Shown here piece after piece: positions 34,445 to 43,406 of a stretch of 64,000 nucleotides of DNA. The DNA is from Allocoleopsis franciscana PCC 7113 (GTDB lineage Bacteria > Cyanobacteriota > Cyanobacteriia > Cyanobacteriales > Coleofasciculaceae), in the NCBI RefSeq assembly GCF_000317515.1, contig NC_019738.1:2878001-2942000 (forward strand), written 5' to 3'. Below the pieces are notes generated by a model that searched no databases, was not told the origin of the DNA, and saw nothing but the letters and a program-made list of their open reading frames with translations. The position numbers and the translations under genes are program-made. The stretch's first letter is position 1. Each line of letters begins with the position of its first letter.

Positions 34445-36109
34445 ATGAACTTGTTAGTCGGTAAAACCTTACAGGGTGGCAAATATACTCTAGAGCAAGA
34501 ACTGGGACGCGGCGGCTTCGGCGTCACGTATAAAGCTACCCATCACTACCTCGAGCAGGTGGTGGTGATTAAAACCCTCAACGAGTCCCTTCAGCTACAC
34601 CCAGAGTTTCCTCGGTTCCAGCACCGATTCCAGGATGAAGCAAAAGCTTTAGCGTTGTGTGTCCATCCCAATATTGTCCGCGTCAGCGACTTCTTCGTGG
34701 AAGCGGAATGGCCCTACATGGTGATGGACTATGTGGCAGGCTTAACGTTGCAAGCCCTTGTGTTTCCAGGACGCCCATTGGATGAAGCCACAGCGATTTA
34801 TTACATCCGACAAGTGGGCGAAGCGTTAAAAGTTGTGCATCAAAAGGGCTTGCTGCATCGAGACATCAAACCGGCAAACATTATCCTCCGTCAAGGCACT
34901 CAGGAAGTAGTGTTGATTGACTTCGGGATTGCACGGGGGTTTAATACCGACTCCACTCAGACTCACACCAATCTGGTGTCGGATGGCTATGCCCCGTTGG
35001 AACAGTATTTAGTAAAAGAAAAACGTACCCCAGCATCGGATGTTTACGGTTTAGCCGCAACTCTCTATGCCCTGTTAACCGCACAAGTCCCAACTCCCTC
35101 CGTGATTCGCGATCGCCAACCCATGCCTGCACCCCGCGAACTCCAACCCCAGATGAGTGCGGCGGTGAATCAAGCCATTATGCGCGGCATGGCTGTAGAA
35201 GCGCGTTTTCGACCAGCCAATGTCGAGGAATGGCTGTCGCTGTTACCCAACCCGCAGCTAGCTCAGGTTAATGGTACCCCAATTGCCAGCTCCACTCACA
35301 CTGGCACAACAGCTCCTATTAATGCCCAGCAACTGGCTCAATTAAAGAAAACAGCCCTGTCTTCTCCTCCTCTCCCCCTATTTAAGCGGTTGGGGGTTCG
35401 GGGTATGGCGATTGGAGGAGTAGCTGCGATCGCAACAGGTTTAGTCGCCGTGGGCGCTGTTCGACATCAGTCTCAGCCTAAACCCCCCACCGCCACACCG
35501 ACGCCCACTGTAGAACCTTCCGCCTCACCCATTCCTCTCCCCAGTACGGAGGCGAATAAGGAGGAGACTTCTACTCGTAATAGTGAAGAGACTTCGGAGA
35601 AATCTACTCAATCCCCCTCTCCAATTCAATCTCAATCCTCTGTGAAGCAGAACCGCTCATCATCATCTTCCTCTGCTTCTTCCGAAGAAAAACCCATTCG
35701 CAGAACTTACCCCAGAAAAACTTACCGCCAAAAATCAGACCCACCAAAGGAATCGCAGTCTACACCTGATTCGTCGTCATCCTCCCCTTCTCAGAGTTCT
35801 CGTCGCAAGCGGATACAATCACCGTCCAATCCTACGAATAATTCGTCTCCCCCGGTATCCAAGCCGACTCCGGTGTCCTCACCCCCAGCACCGCAGCCAC
35901 AAGTCCAAAGGCCATCGGGGAAAACACAAGCCCCAGCCTCTGAGGCACCTTTATTACCACCGGAACCCATCAGTAAACCTAAACCCGTGGAAAACTCAGT
36001 GCCGTTACCTCCACCCGAAGCCGTACAGCCCAAGAAATCCGCACCGGATAATCCTAGTGGTGACAACCAGAGTCGGAGTGGAGAAGATGCTTCGGGAGGG
36101 ATTAACTAA
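34445..36109 (+). CDS. Ser/Thr protein kinase with Ser/Pro-rich C-terminal tail
   Basis: The start is taken as ATG 34445 (554 residues); a GTG at 34436 is also in frame. The kinase domain (about 1-275) has [54 protein letters not shown] and [20 protein letters not shown] single transmembrane helix follows ([20 protein letters not shown], about 318-337). The last 210 residues are a low-complexity Ser/Pro/Lys/Glu-rich tail, likely extracytoplasmic and cell-wall-associated. It is divergent from the LamG kinase gene. This is a typical cyanobacterial SpkC/D-like layout; substrates are unknown. Confidence 0.93.
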   Translation: MNLLVGKTLQGGKYTLEQELGRGGFGVTYKATHHYLEQVVVIKTLNESLQLHPEFPRFQHRFQDEAKALALCVHPNIVRVSDFFVEAEWPYMVMDYVAGLTLQALVFPGRPLDEATAIYYIRQVGEALKVVHQKGLLHRDIKPANIILRQGTQEVVLIDFGIARGFNTDSTQTHTNLVSDGYAPLEQYLVKEKRTPASDVYGLAATLYALLTAQVPTPSVIRDRQPMPAPRELQPQMSAAVNQAIMRGMAVEARFRPANVEEWLSLLPNPQLAQVNGTPIASSTHTGTTAPINAQQLAQLKKTALSSPPLPLFKRLGVRGMAIGGVAAIATGLVAVGAVRHQSQPKPPTATPTPTVEPSASPIPLPSTEANKEETSTRNSEETSEKSTQSPSPIQSQSSVKQNRSSSSSSASSEEKPIRRTYPRKTYRQKSDPPKESQSTPDSSSSSPSQSSRRKRIQSPSNPTNNSSPPVSKPTPVSSPPAPQPQVQRPSGKTQAPASEAPLLPPEPISKPKPVENSVPLPPPEAVQPKKSAPDNPSGDNQSRSGEDASGGIN

Positions 36110-36236
36110 ACACACAGCTTCTTGTTCAAGCCGGTTCGGTTGTACTCCCACAGAAGTAGGGTGATTACGACTTCTGGCAGCTAAACTTTAGTGACGCTGA
36201 CTACAATCAGTGACTATAATGAAAAATATAAGACAT

Positions 36237-36619
36237 GGGGCCTTAAAGGTTTCGACGTGTTGGCGAAAGCTGCCCCGTGATACAGGTCGAGAGTGAGTCT
36301 CCTCTCGTTAATATCGGCTCAAACAAAAAAGTAACTGCGAATAACATCGTTAAGTTTGAGCGTGCAGCTGTCGCTGCTTAAAACCCTCTCACAAAGGTAC
36401 GCTCGTCTATAGTTTGACTCCGTTAAGGACTATGGACAAACCCCAACGGATGCGCTAATAAATTGCCTTTGGTCGGTTTATTGGCAAAGACTTCACCAAA
36501 GCATCCTGTCATCCGGGATAATGGATGGTTCCCGCCCAGAGGGTCAGATGGGCTAAGCCTGTGAATGAGCGGTAGGTTAATACCCAGGGCGGACACGGGT
36601 TCAATTCCCGTAGGCTCCA
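36237..36619 (+). ncRNA. ssrA: tmRNA (transfer-messenger RNA)
   Basis: The 5' end GGGGCCT pairs with AGGCTCC near 36612-36618 to form the tRNA-like acceptor stem. The T-arm reads CGGGTTCAATTCCCG. The tag frame at 36337-36381 encodes ANNIVKFERAAVAA and stop, a typical cyanobacterial degradation tag ending in AA. The terminal CCA is not encoded. tmRNA frees stalled ribosomes and marks their products for proteolysis. It is followed by a terminator. One-piece tmRNA is normal for this phylum. Confidence 0.96.
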
Positions 36620-36636
36620 CTTGGAATTCCGTCAAT

Positions 36637-36677
36637 ACCACCTCACACTTCAATGTATGAGGTGGTTTTTGATTTTT
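36637..36677 (+). terminator. Terminator after ssrA
   Basis: ACCACCTCA (36637-36645) and TGAGGTGGT (36658-36666) form a 9-bp stem followed by TTTTGATTTTT. It is 17 bases after the tmRNA. The remaining 36678-36968 has no gene and is the likely promoter region of the next gene. Confidence 0.9.
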
Positions 36678-36968
36678 AGGCAATGACAGGCTACCAATAG
36701 CTTACCAATCCGGACACCGCCCATTTTTGCATTCACGAGCACGAGCAATATTAGATTCATAGAAAGCTTTTACTCAATCATAAGTTTTTACATCTATTCC
36801 CTACATCTTATATAGAGGGTACAAATGCACCTTGAACGAAACCACAAAGGAGATGAGCCTCTAACTTTCATCTGAGTCAATCACTGTCAGTGGATAGAGG
36901 ATATAAAATTTTTGCTCTTTTACAGTAAAGGTTAAGTGAATCACCCCTGTAGAAGTCAAGAAAGACCG

Positions 36969-37757
36969 ATGGCAGTACAAAGTAAAGAACGTTCAGGCAC
37001 AGACTCCATGCGTGAAGCAATGGCGACAGCCAATCAAATTGCTGTTTCTGCACATCAATGGGCTACGGCGGTAGCACAGGTTGCGGCTGATAACGTTGCC
37101 AATACAACGGCTGCTGTAGGTAAGACAGTGGTACCTGCGGCTCAGCAATTTGTAGAACAGGGAACGGAAACCGTAGGAAAAATTGTTACTCCCATTGCCG
37201 AAAATCCCCTGGTTAAATATGCTTCTAAAGTTCCAGGCATCAACGTACTCATGGCTGCACTCGGTCAGGTTGATGTGGACAAGGCTCAGGCTGAGGTAGA
37301 CAAGCTGCGGCAGGACTATCCTCTAGAATCACCCGCTCAGATTGCTCACCGGATCATTGTTGATACGGCGATGAAGGGTGGAGGTATTGGATTACTCACT
37401 AACTTTGTCCCTCCTTTAGCACTCGCTCTGTTTGGGGTTGAGCTTGCGGCGGTTACAGCACTCCAAGCTGAGATGGTCTATCGTATTGCCGCCGCCTACG
37501 GATTTTCGCTGAAAGATCCAGCACGACGGGGCGAAGTTCTCGCGATTTTTGGGTTATCGGTGGGAGGCTCAGGAGTACTCAAAGGTGGACTGAGTTTTGT
37601 GGAACTCCTACCTATCATTGGTGCTGGGGTTGGTGCGTCGAGCAACGCTGCTTTGCTGTACTCCCTAGGACAGGTTGCCTGCCAATTTTATGAAGGGAAG
37701 AAAAATTCAACGAAAGCAGTAGAAGTGAGTGTCGTTGGGAATGGGGCTAATTTATAA
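36969..37757 (+). CDS. EcsC/DUF697-like protein
   Basis: The start is taken as ATG 36969 (262 residues); a GTG at 36936 is in frame. The N-terminal 70 residues are Ala/Thr-rich helix (MREAMATANQIAVSAHQWATAVAQ, VANTTAAVGKTVVPAAQQFVEQGTETVGK). From about 95 on there are hydrophobic helices: LLTNFVPPLALALFGVELAAVTALQAEMVYRIAAAYGF, LAIFGLSVGGSGVLK, and LLPIIGAGVGASSNAALLYSLGQVACQFYEG. That pattern resembles EcsC/YcjF-DUF697 domains, which associate with membranes. The role is unknown. The family call is moderate. Confidence 0.65.
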   Translation: MAVQSKERSGTDSMREAMATANQIAVSAHQWATAVAQVAADNVANTTAAVGKTVVPAAQQFVEQGTETVGKIVTPIAENPLVKYASKVPGINVLMAALGQVDVDKAQAEVDKLRQDYPLESPAQIAHRIIVDTAMKGGGIGLLTNFVPPLALALFGVELAAVTALQAEMVYRIAAAYGFSLKDPARRGEVLAIFGLSVGGSGVLKGGLSFVELLPIIGAGVGASSNAALLYSLGQVACQFYEGKKNSTKAVEVSVVGNGANL

Positions 37758-37869
37758 GCCGTGGTGCTATGCCAAGTTGCGATCGCGCCTGGGTTAAGAT
37801 TATCAAACCTAAGCAGGATAGTATCCGCTTTTACTCCCATTGTGCTTGCTGCCAGGGTAAGGTGGAGTA

Positions 37870-37972
37870 ATACCATTTCACTTTTAATCCGTTACACATC
37901 GACCCCCCTAGCCCCCCTTATCAAGGGGGGAACAAGAAAACTATCTGTAGCAAGCATTTAGTGAATTGGTAT
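37870..37972. repeat. MITE-like element, TIR ATACCATTTCAC (copy 2 of 3)
   Basis: ATACCATTTCAC at 37870-37881 is inverted, with one mismatch, at 37961-37972 (GTGAATTGGTAT). Inside, CCCCCCTTATCAAGGGGGG forms a hairpin. The same ends and internal hairpin are seen at 11221-11336 and 63361-63579. Confidence 0.7.
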
Positions 37973-38269
37973 AAATCGCTGGTGAGCAATTGCGAGATAA
38001 TTCGATTTTTTTGGCTTGATGGTGACAGTCGGTAGGTGTTTTCGGAGGTTGATCTGTTTTCGGGGCTGCATTCCTTACTCCACAAGGGTTTGCAGCTTTT
38101 GCTCTTTTCAGGAGGGTGTCACCGCTTCTGAAAAGCTTGCTGTGGTTAGATTTCAGCCGATTTTTTATTTTCCTCTTGTCCGTCTTTGGCTCTGGAATGA
38201 TATGATTAGGGGAGACTGTCACCAACGTACCTTGAAAACTAAATACAGTAAGGGTTCTGGATGCCTGCG
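37973..38269 (+). promoter_or_regulatory. Probable CRISPR leader
   Basis: About 300 bases directly upstream of the first repeat contain no gene. The segment becomes AT-rich and ends ACCTTGAAAACTAAATACAG before the array. Its place on the side where repeats begin with GTTTAAATT, given the GAAAC-ending repeat orientation, makes it the likely leader with promoter and integration site. No transcript start can be read. Confidence 0.55.
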
Positions 38270-39173
38270 GTTTAAATTCCACTTAATCCCTATCAGGGAT
38301 TGAAACGTGCAGGTGTTCAAGGGTGGAAATACCTTTGAGATTGTTTAAATTCCACTTAATCCCTATCAGGGATTGAAACGCTTCAGTAGAAACCGACTGG
38401 ACAAAATACATGGGTTTAAATTCCACTTAATCCCTATCAGGGATTGAAACTTCAAACCATTGAAGACTTGGTAAAAAAGGTTATCGTTTAAATTCCACTT
38501 AATCCCTATCAGGGATTGAAACTGCCAGTTGATGCCGGTGGCTCGTGCCACCTCATGTTTAAATTCCACTTAATCCCTATCAGGGATTGAAACTAAACAC
38601 TTTAAATCAGTTGGGGGGAGAACCAGCCGGGGGTTTAAATTCCACTTAATCCCTATCAGGGATTGAAACGGCTGCTCGGACCAGATATCGGCGACATACT
38701 ACAAGTTTAAATTCCACTTAATCCCTATCAGGGATTGAAACAAAAAACAAGCAAAACACAAAGGAATTGCAAAAGTTTAAATTCCACTTAATCCCTATCA
38801 GGGATTGAAACGAAAAAAGCCGGTGAGCGGCAGTAGACCCCGAGACATGGGTTTAAATTCCACTTAATCCCTATCAGGGATTGAAACATACTTTTCCGAC
38901 ACCTCCATCACTTCTGTAGGTGGTTTAAATTCCACTTAATCCCTATCAGGGATTGAAACGCAAGGACAATGTCGATTACTTCGTCGGGCTTTAAGTTTAA
39001 ATTCCACTTAATCCCTATCAGGGATTGAAACTGCTGCACCCATTGGACAAGGGTTGTCAGGCTCCAAGGTTTAAATTCCACTTAATCCCTATCAGGGATT
39101 GAAACATTGCCTAGGGCAACCAAGTTATTCGGCTAAGTTTAAATTCCACTTAATCCCTATCAGGGATTGAAAC
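38270..39173 (+). CRISPR. CRISPR array, 13 repeats and 12 spacers
   Basis: Thirteen copies of a 37-bp repeat start at 38270, 38343, 38414, 38486, 38557, 38633, 38705, 38775, 38851, 38923, 38995, 39069 and 39137. The repeat begins GTTTAAATTCC, ends AGGGATTGAAAC, and has an internal ATCCCTATCAGGGAT palindrome. Spacers are 31 to 39 bases and all different. The repeats appear identical, including the last. The ATTGAAAC end is the usual 5' handle of crRNAs in cyanobacterial type I/III systems. No cas gene is in the window, so effectors must be elsewhere or absent. The last repeat overlaps the 3' end of trhO. Confidence 0.98.
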
Positions 39174-40064
39174 GCTTTTATTGTCCACCTTCCGAGACTG
39201 CATCTGTTGTTGCCTCGCCTCTTGTCGTGCCCGTTTCTCCTCCGTGAGGTGATCAAAGCAGTAGGGACAGGAAATGCCTTCCTGATAATGGGGTGAGGTT
39301 TTATCAGCTTCAGCGATCGGATGCCCACAACTGCGGCACATCTCATGAGTTCCTGCCTCTAACCCATGCTCTACAGCGACTCGTTGATCGAAGACAAAAC
39401 ATTCTCCTTGCCACAGGCTTTCTTCGGGTGGAACTTCTTCTAAATATTTGAGAATGCCGCCTTGGAGGTGATAAACCTCTTGGAATCCTTGAGCCATCAT
39501 TAATGATGTCGCTTTTTCACAGCGAATACCACCTGTGCAGAACATCGCCACCTTTTTATGCTTGCTGGGGTCAAGGTGGGTGCGAACATAGTCGGGAAAT
39601 TGGCGGAAGGAGGTCGTTTGGGGATTTTGCGCTCCTTTAAAGGTGCCAATACTCACCTCATAATTGTTGCGGGTGTCGATGAGGGTGACTTCGGGATCGG
39701 AAATTAGTGCATTCCACTCCTGAGGACTAACGTAGGTGCCAACGCGATCGCTCGGATCGATTTCGGGCAATCCTAGAGTGACGATTTCTTTCTTCAACCG
39801 CACTTTTAGGCGATCAAACGGGGGAGAGTCGGCTTGGGATTCTTTATGTTCTAGGTCAATTAGACGTGGATCGGAGCGCAAAAAGGATAATACGGAGTCA
39901 ATCGCCTGACGGGAACCTGCGATCGTGCCATTAATGCCCTCTGCGGCAAGCAAAATTGTGCCTCGAATACCCTGCGCTTGGCAATAGGCCAACAGGGGGG
40001 CTTGCTTCTGTGCGAAATCCGGGAACTTGACGAATTTATAGAATGTTGCAACAACTTGGGTCAT
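39150..40064 (-). CDS. trhO: tRNA uridine(34) hydroxylase, rhodanese family
   Basis: The start is taken as ATG 40062-40064 (304 residues), where homologues begin [11 protein letters not shown]. TrhO hydroxylates U34 of tRNAs on the way to cmo5U/mo5U. Seen: the N-terminal acylphosphatase-like half ([17 protein letters not shown]), the rhodanese domain [21 protein letters not shown], the active-site loop [12 protein letters not shown] with its cysteine, and a C-terminal zinc ribbon (CRSCGHPI with CPYCFDHL). The final residues, VSIPDRD, and the stop codon come from the complement of the last CRISPR repeat (39137-39173). This marks an altered C-terminus that should not affect the catalytic core. 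Confidence 0.95.
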   Translation of the reverse strand: MTQVVATFYKFVKFPDFAQKQAPLLAYCQAQGIRGTILLAAEGINGTIAGSRQAIDSVLSFLRSDPRLIDLEHKESQADSPPFDRLKVRLKKEIVTLGLPEIDPSDRVGTYVSPQEWNALISDPEVTLIDTRNNYEVSIGTFKGAQNPQTTSFRQFPDYVRTHLDPSKHKKVAMFCTGGIRCEKATSLMMAQGFQEVYHLQGGILKYLEEVPPEESLWQGECFVFDQRVAVEHGLEAGTHEMCRSCGHPIAEADKTSPHYQEGISCPYCFDHLTEEKRARQEARQQQMQSRKVDNKSVSIPDRD

Positions 40065-40230
40065 TTCCCCACTCAACTCGATGTGTAGCAAGGTTTTACT
40101 CTGGTTTCCAACTTAACCTGACAAACGCCAACTTTTCGAGGGATTTAGAAATTTTTGGGTTGACCCCTTTTTTATTTGAACTGTAGAGGCTATAATAACA
40201 AAAGTGACTAAACAGTTCACTCCTCGTTAT

Positions 40231-40303
40231 GGGGGTTTAGCTCAGTTGGTAGAGCGCCTGCTTTGCAAGCAGGATGTCAGCGGTTCGAGTCCGCTAACCT
40301 CCA
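40231..40303 (+). tRNA. tRNA-Ala (UGC)
   Basis: The acceptor GGGGGTT pairs with AACCTCC. The D-arm AGCTCAGTTGGTAGAGC, anticodon loop CTTTGCAAG with TGC at 40264-40266, and T-arm CGGTTCGAGTCCG are all standard. CCA is not fully encoded beyond the discriminator A. It is transcribed away from trhO. Confidence 0.98.
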
Positions 40304-40492
40304 TTGTACATTCGCAAATTAGTGTCGCCGTTAATAAATTGTCGTCATTTCCTACTTTTGACGCTGGCAACCCTTCGCTTTGGCTAGGACGTGAACTACA
40401 CAGGACTGACGTTACAGTTTTGACAACCAACGATCTGAACCTTAGGCATGGCGAGTACAACTTTTGATTCGGAACCGGGTCTGAGACAAGAC

Positions 40493-41314
40493 TTAGTCTT
40501 TTGCCTTATCCGTCTTTAAGTGCGCTGTCCACTCACAGAGTTCGGCGGTTGTCATACTCCCTTTGGGAAAAAGTCGCGCATCCTCATATCCCCATTGCTC
40601 CACATCAATCTCATACTGCAACGGTGATAGTAGCGTGCCTTGACACAGTTTTTCTTCCTTCGTGGGAGTGCTTACCTCCTGCTGTAAGCGCTGGGACAGT
40701 TCATTCATCACCCAATTCGGAATCCGCGATCGCTCTCCAGGATAGATGAAGCCAAACAAAATCAGATGGCTGAACAACACTCGCCACTGGGAACCGAAGC
40801 GCTGAAGTAAACGCGACCAATCCAAGTTTTCACTACAGGCGCGGATCAGGTGTGCGATATCGGCACCATCAAAGCGATCGCGTGCCATAATGAACGCTTT
40901 TGACCAGATCATTTCCTCTGGGGGACATAGCCGAACCGACTGACCTAGAACTTCTTCCTCAATGGCATATTCAAACCAAATATCATCAACCTCACCATTG
41001 CCATTAGCACAGTTGAAAATAATATCGACAAAGTCCTCACCACAGAAAACTTTTGCCAACCAGTGAGACGCGGGGAATTCAGTATGATAACCCTGTTGAG
41101 AAAATACCTCTAAGATGCGTGAACAATCCCTGGGATGAACAAACAAGTCTAAATCCTTCGTTTGACGTGCAATTTTCGTGTAACGCTTGAACGCATACCC
41201 ACCACCAACAAGAAACGGGATTTGAGCTTGGCTTAAAACATCAAATGAGCGACAGTAAAAGGCACGGGTTTGAGGATCGAGATCATCTTGGCTGATTTTG
41301 TAAGATTGCATCAT
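40493..41314 (-). CDS. Nucleotidyltransferase-fold protein
   Basis: The start is taken as ATG 41314 (273 residues, MMQSYKISQDDLD); the frame is open further up but overlaps the divergent promoter zone. The motif FLVGGGYAFKRYTKIARQTKDLDLFV is the GG-x(n)-R-x-T-x-D-x-D pattern of the nucleotidyltransferase superfamily, as in DUF6036/AbiEii-like proteins. Then come FCGEDFVDIIFN and LCPPEEMIWSKAFIMARDRFDGADIAHLIR, typical of the helical part. The substrate is unknown. It is divergent from a metallophosphoesterase gene with 241 bases between, and no antitoxin is adjacent. Confidence 0.8.
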   Translation of the reverse strand: MMQSYKISQDDLDPQTRAFYCRSFDVLSQAQIPFLVGGGYAFKRYTKIARQTKDLDLFVHPRDCSRILEVFSQQGYHTEFPASHWLAKVFCGEDFVDIIFNCANGNGEVDDIWFEYAIEEEVLGQSVRLCPPEEMIWSKAFIMARDRFDGADIAHLIRACSENLDWSRLLQRFGSQWRVLFSHLILFGFIYPGERSRIPNWVMNELSQRLQQEVSTPTKEEKLCQGTLLSPLQYEIDVEQWGYEDARLFPKGSMTTAELCEWTAHLKTDKAKD

Positions 41315-41555
41315 ATAATTTGTTTGTCCCAGAGGCTTTTCTGGCTTTTGGGTACCCTTACATCCTGAAAACCGTTGGGCAACCGAAAGCTTGGTTTCAT
41401 AATGGTTAATAGTGACCCAGAAGCCAGAGCCTAGCCTCAATCTAGAGACCGAAACCCAATAAAACTCAGCCCTGAAAAATACTCCCAATGAGGCATGAAA
41501 GCCATCCATCCCCCTACACCATATAAAGATAAAAGGACTTTAGAGGGAGAAACGG

Positions 41556-42299
41556 ATGGCAGACACACCAGAGGTAGTGCGTTTGGCGGCAGTTGGAGAT
41601 ATCCATTGCACTAAGACCTCTCAGGGTAATTTACAACCCCTGTTCTCAAAAATCACAGAGAGTGCCGATGTACTCCTGCTATGTGGCGATTTAACAGACT
41701 ATGGACTGCCTGAAGAAGCCCATGTGCTAGTCAAAGAATTAGCCGCCGTCAAAATTCCCACCATTGCCGTGTTTGGCAACCATGATTATGAATCTGGAAA
41801 CCCAGAGGCAATCGAGCAAATCCTGTGTGATTCAGGTGTAACAATCCTTAATGGCGATACCTGTGAAGTTCAGGGTATCGGCTTTGCCGGTGTTAAGGGA
41901 TTTGCTGGAGGCTTTGGCTCCAAGGCTTTAGGTGCTTGGGGTGAGGACATCATCAAGAATTTCGTGCATGAAGCCGTGAATGAAGCCTTGAAGCTCGAAG
42001 CCGCTTTAGCCAAGTTAGAAACACCCCAGCGTATCGCTGTACTTCACTATTCCCCCATCCAGGCAACTGTGGAGGGAGAACCACCAGAAATTTTTCCCTT
42101 CCTGGGTTCTAGTCGTTTGGAGGAACCCTTAACTCGCTATGGAGTGACGGCGGCTTTTCATGGTCATGCTCACCACGGTCATCTAGAGGGGCGAACGAGG
42201 AGTAATATTCCAGTGTACAACGTGTCTATGCCGCTTTTGAAGAAAGCTTTTCCAGATCAACCCGCGTTTCGTCTGTTGGAAATTCCCACAACACCTTAG
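41556..42299 (+). CDS. Metallophosphoesterase
   Basis: This 247-residue calcineurin-like phosphoesterase starts at ATG 41556. The two-metal motifs are complete: AAVGDIHCTK (D-x-H), LLLCGDLTDYG (GDxx), AVFGNHDYES (GNH[DE]), VLHYSPIQ (H), and AAFHGHAHHGHLEG (GHxH). It has no signal peptide. Relatives hydrolyse phosphodiesters or phosphomonoesters, and the substrate is not deducible. A terminator lies at 42460-42500. Confidence 0.93.
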   Translation: MADTPEVVRLAAVGDIHCTKTSQGNLQPLFSKITESADVLLLCGDLTDYGLPEEAHVLVKELAAVKIPTIAVFGNHDYESGNPEAIEQILCDSGVTILNGDTCEVQGIGFAGVKGFAGGFGSKALGAWGEDIIKNFVHEAVNEALKLEAALAKLETPQRIAVLHYSPIQATVEGEPPEIFPFLGSSRLEEPLTRYGVTAAFHGHAHHGHLEGRTRSNIPVYNVSMPLLKKAFPDQPAFRLLEIPTTP

Positions 42300-42459
42300 T
42301 AGTGTACGGCGAAAGTTTCCCTTCCATTTCTCATGCACGAGTTAGGATTGTTTACATTTCTCAGCTTTGTGTCTCTGGCATTCATCTGAGAGTGTGTTGG
42401 AAAAATAGGCTCACAGCATCAACAACATTTCGTACAAAACTGAAAAGATGTATAGTGCT

Positions 42460-42500
42460 GTGCCTCTACTAGGTTAGGGTAGAGGCACTTGGAACTTTTT
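42460..42500 (+). terminator. Terminator after metallophosphoesterase
   Basis: GTGCCTCTAC (42460-42469) and GTAGAGGCAC (42479-42488) form a perfect 10-bp stem with a 9-base loop, followed by TTGGAACTTTTT. Confidence 0.85.
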
Positions 42501-42866
42501 AAACATCCTGTTAGTAATTGACTTCATCACAGAGGGTTATCGTCTCACGATTTCAAGATTACCCGAATCTCAATGATGTCCTTTGATTTAAGAATTCTAG
42601 GGTCTGGTTAATGTAATGAAATTTTTAAAACTCTTAAATAAGATTTCATAAAGAGGTATTTTTATATACAAAAATTAGCTATTTTCTGGTGGATTATATC
42701 TGTAGGTGCATGAATTAGAGGTAATAGTAAATCCCAAGAGAGAGTTATTGAAGTGTCTGGTTTGCTATAACAAGAGTAAGCAATTCCTGTAATTCTTGAG
42801 CGTTGAATTCAAGGAAGCCTAAAGGGATTTCTATAACTGAATATATGCAATTGTAAGGAGATTGAA
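42501..42866. other. Intergenic, no gene seen
   Basis: This AT-rich region holds the promoter of the following small gene. TAAGGAG at 42854-42860 is a strong ribosome-binding site just before it. No structured RNA was recognised. Confidence 0.4.
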
Positions 42867-43133
42867 ATGCTCGGAGAAATGTGCTGGCTACCTTTGTTGG
42901 GTACTGATGGAGACAAAATCCTGCACTTGAGAACGAATCCTGGTCAACCTTGGCAACCCTACACCGCCTATCCCCAGTTTTCGGTTCCAGACTACGAAAT
43001 CCCGAAAGGAACTAAAGGATGGGCAACTTACCAAAAATTGATGCAGCAAAAGTGGACTTTAATACCCAGTGAGCGGGCTTTACAAGCGCTCTCATTATCC
43101 AATCAGAACATAGATCAACGTAGGGCTAGTTAA
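42867..43133 (+). CDS. Small hypothetical protein
   Basis: This 88-residue protein starts at ATG 42867, preceded by TAAGGAGATTGAA, a near-perfect ribosome-binding site. The sequence has CWLPLLGTDGDKILHLRTNPGQPWQPYTAYPQFSV, then KGWATYQKLMQQKWTLIPSERAL. It is soluble and rich in Trp, Pro and Tyr. The end of the frame suggests a single compact domain. I do not recognise the family, but the strong translation signal supports a real gene. Confidence 0.65.
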   Translation: MLGEMCWLPLLGTDGDKILHLRTNPGQPWQPYTAYPQFSVPDYEIPKGTKGWATYQKLMQQKWTLIPSERALQALSLSNQNIDQRRAS

Positions 43134-43309
43134 GTGATCTGTTGATTATTGCTCAAGCTTAAACGCAAGCTTTAACGCTAAACAATAGCGAACATTGCTG
43201 CGTTTGCAAACCAGGGTGCTAAGCTACAAAGTGCAGAATGCTCATCACTTTATTGTTCTATCTCCGGAGTTTTGTTGTCCATTTAAATCCAGGATTTGTT
43301 TTAAGCTTG

Positions 43310-43334
43310 TATCCTCCTCTTTATGAGGAGGATA
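43310..43334. terminator. Bidirectional hairpin between convergent genes
   Basis: TATCCTCCTC (43310-43319) and GAGGAGGATA (43325-43334) form a perfect 10-bp stem. It is located between the small gene ending at 43133 and chlD ending at 43407, which are convergent. A T-run (CCTTTTTTTT) follows about 15 bases later on the plus strand. Confidence 0.65.
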
Positions 43335-43406
43335 TTGTTATCGATGCCTTTTTTTTAATAAATCGCACCCTTTAGAAGCCACTTAAAATAATGGGTGAAG
43401 ACATTT

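Noticed and set aside
36423-36683. Minus-strand 86-residue frame over the tmRNA
   Set aside because: It is the complement of ssrA and its terminator.
38366-38569. Minus-strand frame with repeated [12 protein letters not shown]
   Set aside because: It is translation of CRISPR repeats and spacers.
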